Shown: one piece after another, positions 13,741 to 29,149 of the stretch
How the letters are laid out: the number at the start of each line of letters is the position of its first letter
Position numbering within the stretch: the stretch's first letter is position 1
Assembly: GCA_003991915.1 (NCBI GenBank)
Contig: RQTK01000230.1
Coordinates: 457,561 to 521,560 of the forward strand
DNA length: 64,000 bases
Source of the DNA: Elysia chlorotica
Lineage: Eukaryota; Mollusca; Gastropoda; Plakobranchidae
Reading direction: 5' to 3'
The notes under the pieces: model-generated
Databases searched by the model: none
Told to the model about the DNA's origin: nothing
Seen by the model: the letters and a program-made list of their open reading frames with translations, nothing else
Made by a program: the position numbers and the translations under genes

Positions 13741-13980
13741 AGGCTTTCGGGGGAAACAAAAGATATACTCCCCCCCAAACCCTCTTAAAAATTAATCTAA
13801 TTTTACTACACATTATACATTCCCCAAGTACAGACGGATATTCCTAGCACGGTTGCGAGTTTGTCACACTTTAATTGTGATACCCCGATGTTCTAAATCG
13901 ACTAGAAGGTGACAAATTTAAGAGAAAAATACTAACCATAATGTTACACTATTCCATGCTGTGCGATATGGCTGTCTGCC

Positions 13981-14001
13981 TGTCTCTCTCTTCTCTCTCT
14001 C

Positions 14002-14083
<82 letters not shown>

Positions 14084-14103
14084 TATCTCTATCTCTTTCT
14101 CTA
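13981..14103. repeat. (CT)n / (GTCT)n microsatellite
   Basis: Mixed CT, GTCT and CTAT units. The serine/leucine-rich open frames across it are artefacts. Confidence 0.9.
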
Positions 14104-15296
14104 TATCTCCTCCATTTCTTCATCTAAGTCAGTGCTAAACACGCAATATTATGTTCTGCGATGGCTGAAGAAGCTCAAATATCACAAAGGGAGGAAGACA
14201 ATGAACGGTTCACAAGACTCGGATCCAACCAGACCAGAAACGGTTGAGGCGATTACGAGCTTGAAGTCAAGGTTAAACTAGCGATTCTTAATCATTGCGT
14301 TTACTCTCCGTCTCTTCGTCATATACGGGACATTCGCTCGGCAAGTCTGCAAACATTGAAACAGTTGAACAAAGGACGTTACAACACACGCCCTGTCTAC
14401 CCATTTACGCTCTCATGAATGGGGATTCGCCAAAACCGCAACCGAGGCGACGGAATGCGGTAAGGGTTTTAACATAAGACTAAGAAAAGAGTCAACTTTA
14501 AAATTAAAATAGGACGGGATAGGAAAAAAGCGGGTAAACAGAGGCGCGTGAGGACCCTGGGTTAAATTATTTGACTTATGTCTTCGTAGAGAGATTTTTA
14601 ATTATGTCTGGGCAATTCCGACAAGTAGGTCTACCTCCCTCATACTTAAAGATTTGGGGACATTATGTTCCTTCTGAGTCATTACAATGTTTCTCTTTAG
14701 AGGGACAATTGATGAAACCTCCTTTTTTCCAGCGGGGTGGGATGGGGGTCGCATAGCCATTGCTGTATTCCGCCTGTGTGTAAAGTAAATAACTTACTTA
14801 TGTAAAGAGATTGATCAACTAATGCTGTGCCTAAAACCAAATAAAAGGTCTCCTTTTTTTTTAAAGAGATGTGGTCGATCTATGTTTCGATAGATGGTAA
14901 CGGAACCATAATCGAATCCTAGGGCATGGGGTTTTCCAATCGCTCACTGGTTCAGCTATTCTAGGATAGAGCTTTGATTTGACGCCGGTGCGAAAATCCC
15001 CTAGCTATCGTTTTCGTCTCAGCTATGGGGCCCGTGACCGCAAGGCTTTTTTTAGAGTAGGTGACACTTGAAAACCACCAGTTCTAGTCGGCCTCCATCA
15101 TTAAAGCAGGGAGCCTAGCGCGCGTTGCCCGGACCGGGTGTGGTGGGGTAACAATTTAAGGTCAGGCCGTCACCTGGCCACTCATCAGGCGCGACAAACG
15201 TCACTGCCAACACATTCCTGACACTGACATTATGACAGAGCGGTCTGACATGAGAGGTTCCTGGTATTTCTAGTCCTCTAATTTTCTCCCCAAAAG

Positions 15297-15298
<2 letters not shown>
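14104..15298. other. Non-coding stretch, nothing recognised
   Basis: Several short open frames, none with a domain, splice context or codon pattern that supports a gene. Confidence 0.5.
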
Positions 15299-15361
<63 letters not shown>

Positions 15362-15367
15362 AGAGAG
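15299..15367. repeat. (GA)n microsatellite
   Basis: Long GA run ending in a short G tract. Confidence 0.9.
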
Positions 15368-15984
15368 GAAATAGTTGTTTTAGTCGTCTAATTTTCTCCA
15401 ACTGAAAACATAGGTGGGCTGGAGAGGAAGAAAGAGAGGGAAGAGAAAGGGAGAGAATGATCCTGTTGGGAGACTCAAGCCGCGTCAGAAATTAGTAAAA
15501 TTTTAACTGGTAAATCAATATTTAAAAATAAATTCAAAACCACTACATGTATAAATCAGTATAAATTTTAATTGGTTGCTATAAATGACGAGTCCGAGTA
15601 AACCGTAATTTTTAGGAGTAAAAATGAGTGTAGGTTGGGTGTAATGAGTTTCTTTCACTGTCTTTTTTTTTAATCCCAAAACGTGCTAATTGGTTGAGTA
15701 CATAATACTGGATTCGACGAAATAATTAATATCTAGGGAATTGTCCGAACGGCAGCAACGCTACAACCGATCGATCGAGCAGGTTCACTCGAGTCTTGAA
15801 TTTCACAGCTCAAGGAGGATAGGGTTTGAAAAAAAATTGTCCGTTCGATCGAAGAAATGAAAGTTGAATGATGCAATACAGACAAGTTCATCATTGATTG
15901 CACACAAATTCCATTGCAGTGGCTAAACAAACAACTAGATCTTCAAAAGCATAATGATATCATATTGCACTTTCTGAAGATACA

Positions 15985-16105
15985 GTTAGTTCAGCATGTA
16001 TTATTGAGTAATCTTATCTATGATAAGGTTCACATTTTCTAAGCAGTCGATACAAGCAAGGATACCAGCTAGCCTCGGATACGAGCCATAGACCCATGTG
16101 CGTCA
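15985..16105 (+). repeat. Third partial copy of the 12.9-kb duplicated segment
   Basis: Matches about 13089-13185 ('gttcagcatg', 'gataaggttcacat', 'gacccatgtgcg'). It corresponds to the part that copy 2 at 13363 lacks. It ends at the start of a SINE tail. Confidence 0.65.
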
Positions 16106-16121
16106 GCCTCGTTGTAGTTGA

Positions 16122-16375
16122 GTTGGTTTTAACGTCCAACATCAGCACTATATAGGCTATATTGTGGACGAGCCCCAAGACTGATGTTTGATAATTTTAT
16201 GTGCTGCCACACACGAGACGGGGCGGGGATACCATGACTACTCTCTCAGACGGTCGCATTAAAATGACACGGACCCAACCAGTAGGGAGCGAAATCGCCA
16301 TGGCCAAATCCCGGACCTTTAACGTCGAAAGCCGACGTTCTACTTCTGGGCCACCGCGCCCCCCGCCCGTCAGCC
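16122..16375 (-). repeat. SINE copy, near full length (reference copy)
   Basis: On minus: a tRNA-like head at about 16320-16375 (A-box-like 'gcggtggcccagaagtagaa'), a body with 'ctactggttgggtccgtgtc' and 'cgtctcgtgtgtggcagcac', and a tail 'ttggacgttaaaaccaactc'. At least seven other copies or fragments in this window share these blocks. It is a tRNA-derived, non-autonomous retroposon; no protein is encoded. Confidence 0.75.
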
Positions 16376-16429
16376 TATAGTACATTGTGTACTAACGGAA
16401 TGAGCTAGCGGTTCTCTTTAGTATTCGTA

Positions 16430-16562
16430 ATCTTTGGCCTGAAAATATTATACTGACACTGGCCCAATCAGTAGGGAAAAAACGCGGCGACCAGAGGGGG
16501 GATCGAACCCGCAATGCTCAGATCAGAAACGCGCCCTTTCTTTAGACTACCTAGCTCCTCTC
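16430..16562 (-). repeat. SINE head fragment
   Basis: On minus: a head 'gagctaggtagtctaaag', a clear B box 'gcgggttcgatcc', then the body start. The 3' tail is absent, so this is a second, truncated insertion just beyond the full-length copy. Confidence 0.65.
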
Positions 16563-17655
16563 AGCATCTTTCCTAATCCTTGCAACGTTTCAGTGTTTCG
16601 CCTTACATTCGTGTCAACACAATGCTATTGACCGCCGACCCAAGTTCGGCATGAATAGCCTCATCCAATTACATTACACATGTAGTTTGACCATAACCTT
16701 TGACTTGGCCAACAAACCGCAAAACCTCTGAGTATGCGATGGTCAAGAACGCAAACTCTCCACGGCTCAGCAAACAAGCGGCACGCTCCTGTTACCGCAC
16801 ACCGGTGTGCCGAAACCGTAGCTCCTGGTGGGCTTTTAACTACGAATCTACTGGGTCTGTCCGTGTCCTTCTAGACGGCTATGGTCTGCCTGGTATGGAT
16901 GTTGGGTTATCTCGCCTAACTCTCAGTGGTTTCCACATTCTTGGACATAGACAGCTGTTTCTATCACAAAAGCAATAATATTATTGATATATTTCTCAAT
17001 GTCATTAATAATAACTGCAGCGCTTCGAGTCCTTTTTTTAATAGGTTTGGCAAAACATAGTAAAATTGGTATGCGCTTACAGTCCTGCAGGAAGAGAGGA
17101 GGGCGTGAAACACATTCTCTGACTTCATTATAGACTTGGACTTTGTTTCTTTGTTCATCTTGGTTTGATCTATGTAACTGACACATTATGATCATAAAAT
17201 GTCATTACGGTGAGGTACATCATCTCCTAATCACGGCTGATTGCAGCAACAACGTGTTCGGAGACAAGACGGATAACCTCTAAGGAATCCACGACGAGTT
17301 TGTAAACAAAAAGACCACTTAAATGTACAGATGTATATTAAATGACTGTATACTTATTACTTCCCATGAACGACTGCCGAGATCAATCTAGCACCTGAGT
17401 CAGTGCCAGGCTTAATCGCCTCTCTTGTGTCAATGAAAGAGAGACGCCAGGGTGTCAGCAAGTTGGTTTGCACATAATTATATAACGGTCGCCTTAACCC
17501 TCCTCAGAGTTTTCACTAAACGTAAAGAAAGAGTGATTGTGTGATAGCGCTGGCGCAAGGCAATATATTAAGCTCTCTGATAACCACAGCGCGTCTTGAC
17601 TGACGGAAACCAGGCCATGAAACGGTATGTGTGGCAGTTCCAGAATTAGCGCCGG
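16563..17655. other. Non-coding stretch, nothing recognised
   Basis: Open frames at 16700-17195 overlap on both strands without recognisable domains. Confidence 0.5.
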
Positions 17656-17658
17656 CGT

Positions 17659-18240
17659 ATTTACAGGCAAACTTGAATGGCGAGTTGAGGTATATAAAAA
17701 TACATTCGTATAAATTGTATTCTAATCCTCACTGGGAACTGGGGCGAATCGGTATTTTATGGTCGGGGTGACAAAAGAAGACAAAATGATTCAATGAGAA
17801 CTGCCCCGTGCACGCCGGGTATTGTACTTGCAGATTAAAAAGCCAGTGTCCTCTTTACAGAGTTTATACAAATACAATCATATACACAGAAAGCTTTCAT
17901 CAGAAGAATATAGTTAAAGGGTGTTCCATAGCTAAGAAATTGAACAGAAAATCAATGTGATATTTACAGGCAAACTTGAATGGCGAGTTGAGGTATATAA
18001 AAATACATTCGTATAAATTGTATTCTAATCCTCACTGGGAACTGGGGCGAATCGGTATTTTATGGTCGGGGTGACAAAAGAAGACAAAATGATTCAATGA
18101 GAACTGCCCCGTGCACGCCGGGTATTGTACTTCTCGCAGATTAAAAAGCTAGTATCCTCTTTACAGAGTATATACAAATACAATCATTTACACGGAGAGC
18201 TTTAATCAGAAGAATATAGTGAAAGCGTATTCCATATATT
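17659..18240 (+). repeat. Tandem duplication, period about 304 bp
   Basis: Two adjacent copies (about 17659-17955 and 17963-18240) share 'acaggcaaacttgaatggcg', 'ggggcgaatcggtattttat' and 'cgtgcacgccgggtattgta' with few differences. No gene lies within. The high similarity suggests a recent event or an assembly duplication. Confidence 0.9.
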
Positions 18241-18523
18241 CTCACTCCCCAAAGTCCCTAAATCTATATTTTAAGAATTAGAAATGTAAAAAAAAGTTAC
18301 ATAGCAAAGAAATTGAACAGAAAAGCAATGTGATGGTAATACATTTTAAGGCTTCGCATTAACCATGATGTGATGTATCGAATCGATTCGCAAATGTCGA
18401 CCAATTCGTTTGCAATTCAAGAAACTTAAGAATGACCGTCTTTTAGCAGCTTTCAACAAGCATATTAAATCCTAAATTAAACATTACAATTTTAGATCTA
18501 CCAAAATGTCTTTAGCCGCTGCT

Positions 18524-18548
18524 GCTGCTGCTGCTACTTCTACACACG

Positions 18549-18626
<78 letters not shown>
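18524..18626. repeat. (CTA)n and (GCT)n microsatellite
   Basis: A short GCT run followed by about 26 CTA/TAC triplets. The polyserine open frame on minus is an artefact. Confidence 0.95.
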
Positions 18627-19084
18627 GTTTATTTAGAGAGGAGGAAATATAATTCACACAACTAGTACTACACACAGCTATTATTAAACACGATTTTCCC
18701 ATCCTAACCATCGCATTGACAAGTGACGCATCGACAGAACCAGGGGCTAAAAATGAAAAGAAAAAGAAGAGACATGCGGTCACACCAGTCTGGGAGCCAC
18801 GAATCATTAAATGCGAAACAGTGTTACCAAATTGAAGCCTGATTCGTCAGTCATAACAAGATGGAAATCAAAATCACACGCTACACCAATGAATACAAGG
18901 TCAAACGTTAAAACTTTTCACTACTGTACACGATTGCGTTGACAGACATCTTAATGTCCTACAACTGTTCGTGAGAATAATGAGACTAACTGAACGTTTT
19001 GTTTTATTAACTATACTATACTATGATCATTCATTAATTTTTCTCTTCACATCACGCCAAAAATTGGGAGAGGTGGGGGGATAG
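18627..19084. other. Non-coding stretch, nothing recognised
   Basis: No open frame with recognisable content. Confidence 0.5.
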
Positions 19085-19225
19085 ATACTGGGTTAAGTTT
19101 TCTTAACTTTCAAAATCAGCAACTATATCGCAGGCGGATTTGGAGACCTACGTCTGACAACTTTATGTGCTGAGACACAGAGACAGAGCGGTGAAACCAG
19201 GACATCAGATTCATAATACGTGTAA
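19085..19225 (-). repeat. SINE body fragment
   Basis: Shares 'cgtctgacaactttatgtgctg' in part and 'acacagagacagagcgg' with the other SINE copies; both ends are lost. Confidence 0.5.
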
Positions 19226-19741
19226 TTATATCGTATGGAACAAGGTATAATTATTACATCAACCCAGGAATAAGGAGTCGCGCGACCTTTCATTGACCCA
19301 CCTTGTTTTACTCAATCTGAATAATACATGTAGTTGGAGAGCGTGAGAATAACAATAATTATGCGGTAGTGGCCTGAAAAACAAAATATCAATGCAGGAA
19401 CTAAACGGAATCTTTTCATTCGATTGCGAAGCAGAGAGGGGGGTCCTAGTTGTATTTTTGTCTTGTAACATGAGTTGCTGGTCTCACGTTACAAGACAAA
19501 CTGGAAGAAAAGCAAAGCTTCACTCGGGAGCTGAAGTTGAACTAATCGCTTACGCTTCGCTCTAATTAGGAGGCGTCCTTTGGGTTAAATTGTCCGCACT
19601 TCGAGTATACTTCTAGGTCTCTGTCTGTCTCTTTCCTTTGGGATGGTTAAGCTAGATTATTTAGTTAAATAACCAGTACCCTATAGCATTGCAGTGTTTA
19701 TATTTGAAAATTGTAAATGATCGCTGGGGCAGGAGATGTTC

Positions 19742-19960
19742 ATGTTGAGTTGGTTGAACGTCCAACATCAGCACTATATAGGCTATATTGTGACGGGCCC
19801 CAAGACTGATGTCTGACAATTTTATGTGCTGCCACACACGAGACAGGGCGGGGATACCACGACACCGGCCCAACCAGTAGTGAGAGCAATCGACAGGACT
19901 CGAATCCGGACCCTTTGCGTCGGAAGTCGATGTTCCACCCCAGGACCGTCCTCCCGGGCA
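19742..19960 (-). repeat. SINE copy
   Basis: Tail 'gagttggttgaacgtccaac' at the low coordinate, body blocks 'ggctatattgtgacgggccc' and 'gtgctgccacacacgagac', and a degenerate head with 'gactcgaatccgg' at the high coordinate. It is one of the best conserved copies and runs into a long C tract. Confidence 0.75.
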
Positions 19961-19965
19961 CCCCC

Positions 19966-19995
<30 letters not shown>
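19966..19995. repeat. Poly-C run
   Basis: C homopolymer of more than 25 bases directly beyond the SINE head. Length is likely to be unreliable in any assembly. Confidence 0.85.
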
Positions 19996-19996
<1 letters not shown>

Positions 19997-20756
19997 TGTT
20001 GACAGGAGAATTAAAAGGACTGATAGTTAAAGACATGCTTTACAATCTACGTTCTACTGCGCAAATAAACAAACATGGATTACCTTCTAACACATAAAGT
20101 AGTACATGTAGTACCCCCCCCCCCTTCCATACGCGTCCATGCATGCCCTTTGCAATGCCTTTCAGCCATAGATCCATAGATGTATATATATTTATGCTTT
20201 CAGCTAAGCTCGTGACAAGAGAACGGCAGTCAGCTGTGCAAAAGCCTGACCGTTAGTTGGGTGTGGGACAGGTGGGAACGGACTCTTGATGTGTACTTTA
20301 ACACAGGGAGGAAAGGAAGTCTTGTGTGCGGATATAACCCACAATGATACATACGCAACGCGGATTAGTGCGGTGCGTAAAAGTAACAGACAGAGACCGA
20401 CAGAGCAAGACGATGATGGATTACCCTCAGGCGCACTAGTATTAGTGATAGGGAGGAGTAGGACAGGGGAAGGGCTAGTCGGCAAAGTGTCCAGTTGGGT
20501 CAGAAAAGCATGGAGAACTTGAGAGACATCGATACAGAGTCTGAAACAATGACCTATAAATAGCTCACTGGGCTACAGAGAATAATCGGCGGTGGAGGTA
20601 TGCATTCCGTGTACTATTATCATGGAACTACTTATACATTATGTGCTATACCTCCATGACTTTTATACAGAGCAGACAGTTCCGCGAGTGGTGGGTCACT
20701 CCACTAGTGATTCTTATTGCATTAACAACATTATACTTGACTAGGGTTAATGAATG

Positions 20757-20757
<1 letters not shown>
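19996..20757. other. Non-coding stretch, nothing recognised
   Basis: A 93-codon minus frame and a 78-codon plus frame overlap at 20204-20522. Neither has a recognisable domain. Confidence 0.45.
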
Positions 20758-20810
<53 letters not shown>

Positions 20811-20830
20811 ATAAACAGACAGACAGAAAG
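20758..20830. repeat. (GA)n microsatellite
   Basis: GA run followed by CAGA units. Confidence 0.9.
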
Positions 20831-21704
20831 ACAAACAGAGTTAGAGAAAGGATGAGGGGAAGAAAAAAGAAAATGACAGATAAGTGACAAAGAGTCTTGG
20901 AAATGTCTGATAACATTTCAGACAACGGCAAAATGTTAAAATGAAAGCCAGCTGTTTGAATTAATGGCAAAGAGATGCTGATGAAAAACGTGTATCTGAA
21001 CATAAACAAAGTGTCTATTTTCTTGAATATGAACGATAAAACAGGAATATAAAAACAGTAATTCAACCAAGACAAATGATTGTGGCTAAGTTGTATAAAA
21101 AAGAGAGTTTTGAAAAACCAACAACATACAACATATGATACAATAATTGTGGCTTAGTTAAGGAAAGAAAAGAAAATGGAAGAGTCATCCATATTGTTCA
21201 TGTTTAGCCATTTTGGTTCGGAATATATTCTCACACAAAAAACGGCAGTGGGAAGGGGTGAATATCATTCATGCTGTCCAACTGAAGTAACCCATTAAAA
21301 CAGTTGAAAGAAATGATGATTTCTTATTTCTCCACGTCGATGATTTGTCAGTCAGAAAGGCAGTATACAAAGTGTGTCGAACATTTTACTCAACACATCA
21401 AGAGAGAAACAAGTGCTAAAGCTCATATGAGAATTGAGTAAAACAAAATCTGAAAAGAAACATAAAGCAACTTAAAGAACAGGTTCCAAACAAGTAAGCC
21501 AAACATAAAATTCAGCACAAACAAGAATAAAAAAAGACAACAGATTAGAAATAGAAATAAGTAAGACATGAACACCAATGTAAAGTAAGTCAAACAAAAA
21601 CTGACCACAAACATTAAACAAAAAAACGGACAGTTTGTAAACAAATATGTATGTAAAACATAAAAAACCAAACCCACATAATACAAAACAAGTGGAGCAC
21701 TCAC
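20831..21704 (-). other. Probable MAGI intron, downstream of exon 5
   Basis: Begins (minus) with the GT donor of MAGI exon 5. It is A/T-rich and I found no further MAGI exon (second WW, PDZ1-5) here or in the 20 kb beyond it. Confidence 0.6.
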
Positions 21705-25226
<3,522 letters not shown>

Positions 25227-26914
25227 CCATCATGTAAAAAAAAAAACTTTAAGCTTATATTATTTTGTAATACATCCAGATTTTCGGTTGGCCTACTTTC
25301 TCTACAAGTGTGTTCTGTGTGACAACTTCCATGACACTAACAGAACGGGCCATAGGGGTTGAACAGGCGGTAGGGGACACGGTTACCCCCTTTCGAAATA
25401 ATGAAAACTTAGCATTACTAGATGGGCAGCAGGGCCACGACACGTCTCCACACAAAAACAAAAGAATTCCAAATCATGAAATAAGTCCAAAGATGTCAGT
25501 AAAATAATGGCAACTTCCGTGTTTACATTAGTTTATCCGTGTGAATATTTTCAGTGTGCTATTTCAAACTGCTGCCATTCGATACACAAACTTGGCGCAT
25601 GCGTGAAGACACTTCTTTCCTTATTTCCTCTTTAGTCCCAAGGTCTATGTTGTTGTGTGTTAAAACTTCTTGCGACTATTTTTACGAGAATTGGACAAAC
25701 AAGAAAATAACGGTCAAGTGCGAGTGTGTCAAACTGATAAGATTCATAAAACACCCCCCACCCTACCCACAACCTATCTATCCCAGTCTCTCTATTCAGG
25801 TGTCGCTCTAAACAAACCGTTACTGTGTGACGGCCCGTAAAATAAAATATAAGCTTATTTCTATCTTTCTACCCCCCCCTCTCCCTCCTTTTCTAAATTA
25901 CACATTTATCTATTTCTTTTACATCAGCCTCTCTCAACCTCTCTTTATCTGTGATTATTCTAACGTATCCTATTGTCAGCACATTATTATCGCATTCCTA
26001 TCTTGAGAATGATTGAATCACACATCACACAGAATTCTACTAATATTTAGATATAAATGTGCTGTATCGTGATGTGTGTGCATGAAAGGTGTGCATCTCT
26101 CTATACCTCCATCTCTCAAAGTTTTTATTCACCGTATTTTTTTTTATCTCATTCTCAGTTGTTTGATAACATCTAAGTGCAACTTTTATTAGCTGCCGTA
26201 GGTCATGAGAATGTGTTGTTTATAATCCCTCGCTAAACCAGGTACATTATAATCTGTAGTCTATGCACATCTTTTGCAGCAAGCTTTATCGGTTATCATA
26301 ATGTTTTACCATAATTATTTTTTAGTTTTTAGAAAAAGAAAAATTAAATCATTTGTCAAGCTCGTCCATTTCAGTACGTACATTAGATGTACGCGTATTT
26401 GAACGATTTGTGTTCGCCAGTGTAACGTATCCTTTAGCCTCGTAGGCTATTATTATGGTGCGGTTTTGAAGACATGTCCTTCCTTTCACTTAATGTAATG
26501 AGGTTGGGAGAGAGAGAGAAACAAGATATGAAAAATCAATCAGAAAATATAAATGATAGTTTGTGGCTCGCAAATATTGCGTATGGCGAAGAGACAAGAA
26601 CAATTTGGAGGACTTGCCCGGACATTGTTCCTGCACCCTCTATACGACACCCAAATAGTGTGCTAACCATCTTCACACCGGCTTCCACAAAAAAAAATAT
26701 AAAAGTTTCTAACAAGTGACAAGACTCTCGATGTGTATTTTTAACATTGTATTTGAAATCTACGCTAATAAGATGCTTTCGTTTTGAAAATAAACTTAAA
26801 CCAAGTTCCTTGAATTTTATTCAGACACTCTTCATGAATTATTATATTACTTATTTTCTTGCGTTACTTTTACTTCCCCTATACTTAGCATATACTTTTC
26901 TGTTACCAGTCTTG
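25227..26914. other. MAGI upstream region, no other gene seen
   Basis: Holds the 5' flank and possibly the 5' UTR of MAGI. No TATA box or initiator can be assigned with confidence. Short open frames here have no recognisable domain. Confidence 0.4.
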
Positions 26915-27340
26915 CGAAGGACTTCACCCAGCTTTAAACCTGTCCATTTTGTTATGCTGCCTTTTCATTTGTCTTTCTGCACGTCTTTCCTTTTTCCTCT
27001 TTGTACGATACCATGTAGGATCTTTTTTGCAATAATCATATGTCCATACCGTCTCAATTCGCGTTTTGTCCACAGTGGTGAAATCTTCATAGGAACCAAG
27101 AGCATGCCTTAATTTATCATTAATTGTAACATGATCTCTGTAGCAGATGCCAAAAAGTTTTCGAAAGCCTCTCATTTCAGTAGCTTGCATCTTTCTCTCT
27201 AACTATGCTACGAGGGTCCATGTCTTGCACGCGTACAAGAAGATTGAAATGTCCTTGCGTATACCGTAAAATAAAATGTCACAAAACTTAGGCGACTTAA
27301 GCTCTGCAATATGCGCGACAGCCATACTATTGCTGTGTGC
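26915..27340 (-). pseudogene. LINE remnant (C-terminal end of reverse-transcriptase ORF)
   Basis: On minus, a segment at about 27200-27260 resembles the 'LYACETWTL' block after the reverse-transcriptase core. It is followed by 'EMRGFRKLFGICYRDHVT' and, in another frame, by an 'RRYGHM' and 'ITKWTGLK' segment. This order is the C-terminus of a common invertebrate LINE ORF2. At least one frameshift and in-frame stops are visible; the catalytic core and both ends are missing. It is a dead fragment. Confidence 0.8.
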
Positions 27341-27490
27341 AGTTAGTACAAAGAGGGATTAACATTGCGCCCGACTTGCATGCTTAGATGCAATTGTCTA
27401 TATCTACTTCCTCTTTTTAATAGTAATCTTTGTGTGATTACAGGAATGTAAAGAAATTTTAAAAAATGTACATTTGCTTAACACGTGTTT

Positions 27491-27841
27491 CTAAGTTGTA
27501 TGCGTACTGTTGTAGGAACCCTGCCTACTATTGAATAGTTCAGTCGAGACATTCTGGAAGTTCATTCTTCGTTCTAACCAATGTCTGAAAGGAGTTTTTC
27601 CATCTGAGAATAACAAAACTACAGACGGCCTTTTCTGGTCTGATACTTGAACAGTCTCCTTACAACGCTCGATCAATGATGCTGCAGGGTCTCCAAGTTT
27701 AGAATTTGGGTATGTCACCCACGCTGCTGGTGTTTCCACTTGATTGCGCGATCTGCCATCAAGTAGTTTTTCTTTAAAGGGAACAGTCCAAGTAACATCG
27801 AATTGTGAGGGATCATCAAGTTTATGAGGAATCATGTACAT
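27491..27841 (-). CDS. Unrecognised 116-codon open frame
   Basis: An open frame with balanced amino-acid composition (several Trp, Pro and charged residues), unlike the low-complexity frames nearby. I recognise no family. There is no acceptor directly before its ATG, and 3' it runs to a stop without an obvious donor. It sits between two LINE fragments, so it may be another mobile-element or captured-gene piece. Coding status is uncertain. Confidence 0.35.
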   Translation of the reverse strand: MYMIPHKLDDPSQFDVTWTVPFKEKLLDGRSRNQVETPAAWVTYPNSKLGDPAASLIERCKETVQVSDQKRPSVVLLFSDGKTPFRHWLERRMNFQNVSTELFNSRQGSYNSTHTT

Positions 27842-28599
27842 TGTACAATGCGATTAAATTTTAGTTAAGAAAGTCTAAATGGAGTAGAAAAAAAGAAAGT
27901 AATTTATCGCCGACCTCAGAATGTGATCACTGGAAAAAAATTGCCGAATATCCACGTACATCGAAGAATGACAATAAAAATTATGGTAGGTTGTGACTCT
28001 TCAGACTCTATCTGATGCACATCAAAGCGACCATGTACTCATATTTACCAAGCAGACCCGACAATACAGCCAAAAAGATCCGAGAAAACACTAAATGACC
28101 CGATATGATATACATGATTTATTTATTTATTGTGTGTTTATTTGTTGTTTATTTATTTGTCACAAACAGATTGATGCTTACATATGCTACACAACCAAAC
28201 AGAGATCCCAAGTGTACATGGAGTCTTGGGGGCGTGGACAAGACATGAATCAGAACCCACCGTATTCAAGTGTCCTCTGAATGTGCCGTGTTTTGCAATT
28301 GTCTTTTCGAGCCTTCTCTGCTCTTCTGGGTATAGGCCTACATAAGTGCCCCATTAAAGTCTTTTGTTTTCCTTTCCCTCTTTAAACAAACCCTACCTGA
28401 TTTAGTGTAGATTTCGTAGAATAGGTAGAAATAATCAAGATGTGACTCCTCTTGGAAATGCTTGGTTCTGCGGGTTCTAAGAGAGGCTCTACTAGTTTGT
28501 CTTGAGATACCTCCGAATCCAGCAAGGGTCTCCTAATCCATTTCTTGATAGGCATGGACGTTGTCGTAGGGAAGATCGCCGTTGAAGCGCGTTTAAACT
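27842..28599. other. Non-coding stretch, nothing recognised
   Basis: AT-rich; short open frames only. Confidence 0.45.
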
Positions 28600-29137
28600 T
28601 TTCTTTACATTACTTTTCCGATATGATGCCACGATGAAGAATGCATAATGGCCTTTCCAGTACGTATATTCCGCAATGTATTATGTTTTCAAAAGTAAGG
28701 TTAGGTGTTAGAAGTTTTGTGCGGAGGTCTTGTAGTTTAGGACAGTTAAATAAGATGTTCGACTGCTTCATATGTTTGGGGGCAGAGAGCAGAAAAGTTC
28801 TTTTTGAGGGTTGTAAGCGATTGATGTAGTTGAGTGCTGAGTTTTAAGCCGATATACTGTCACCTGTTCTTCACGCTTCAGAAAATTAATGCTGTCCTTG
28901 GGTTTGGTGTTGGCATGTGTTTAAGAGAGATATTCAAGTCCTTCCCAGAGCCCACTCATTTAGCTATTCCTCGTTCTTGTTTTTTTTTTTATTATACATT
29001 TAATCTGTTTGGTTGTAGTCATGGATGTTGGTTGAACATTTTGGGAGTATGCTGTTCCTTGTTTAGCTAGTTTGTCTTCTCTTTCATTCCATGTCCTGGT
29101 ATCCACTGTAGTGGGAGTTTGACAACATGGGCAGTTT
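28600..29137 (-). pseudogene. LINE remnant (RNase H end and C-terminus)
   Basis: On minus, from the high coordinate: an RNase H-like block 'KLPLQWIPGHG', then, after a frame change, 'NEREDKLAKQG'. Further on are 'FLKREEQVTVYRLKTQH' and, in another frame, an 'ILFNCPKLQDLRTKLL' block like the Cys-containing C-terminus of molluscan LINE ORF2. At least two frame changes and in-frame stops mark it as inactive. A T11 run at 29139-29149 separates it from the plus-strand element. Confidence 0.75.
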
Positions 29138-29149
29138 GTTTTTTTTTTA

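Noticed and set aside
18484-18807. Polyserine and polyhistidine frames at triplet repeats (18484-18807, 55509-55752) and polyisoleucine at 52522-52836
   Set aside because: Trinucleotide microsatellite artefacts without flanking domains.
25255-25461. 68-codon minus frame as an earlier MAGI exon
   Set aside because: No similarity to MAGI, and an in-frame stop precedes the exon 1 ATG with no acceptor between them.
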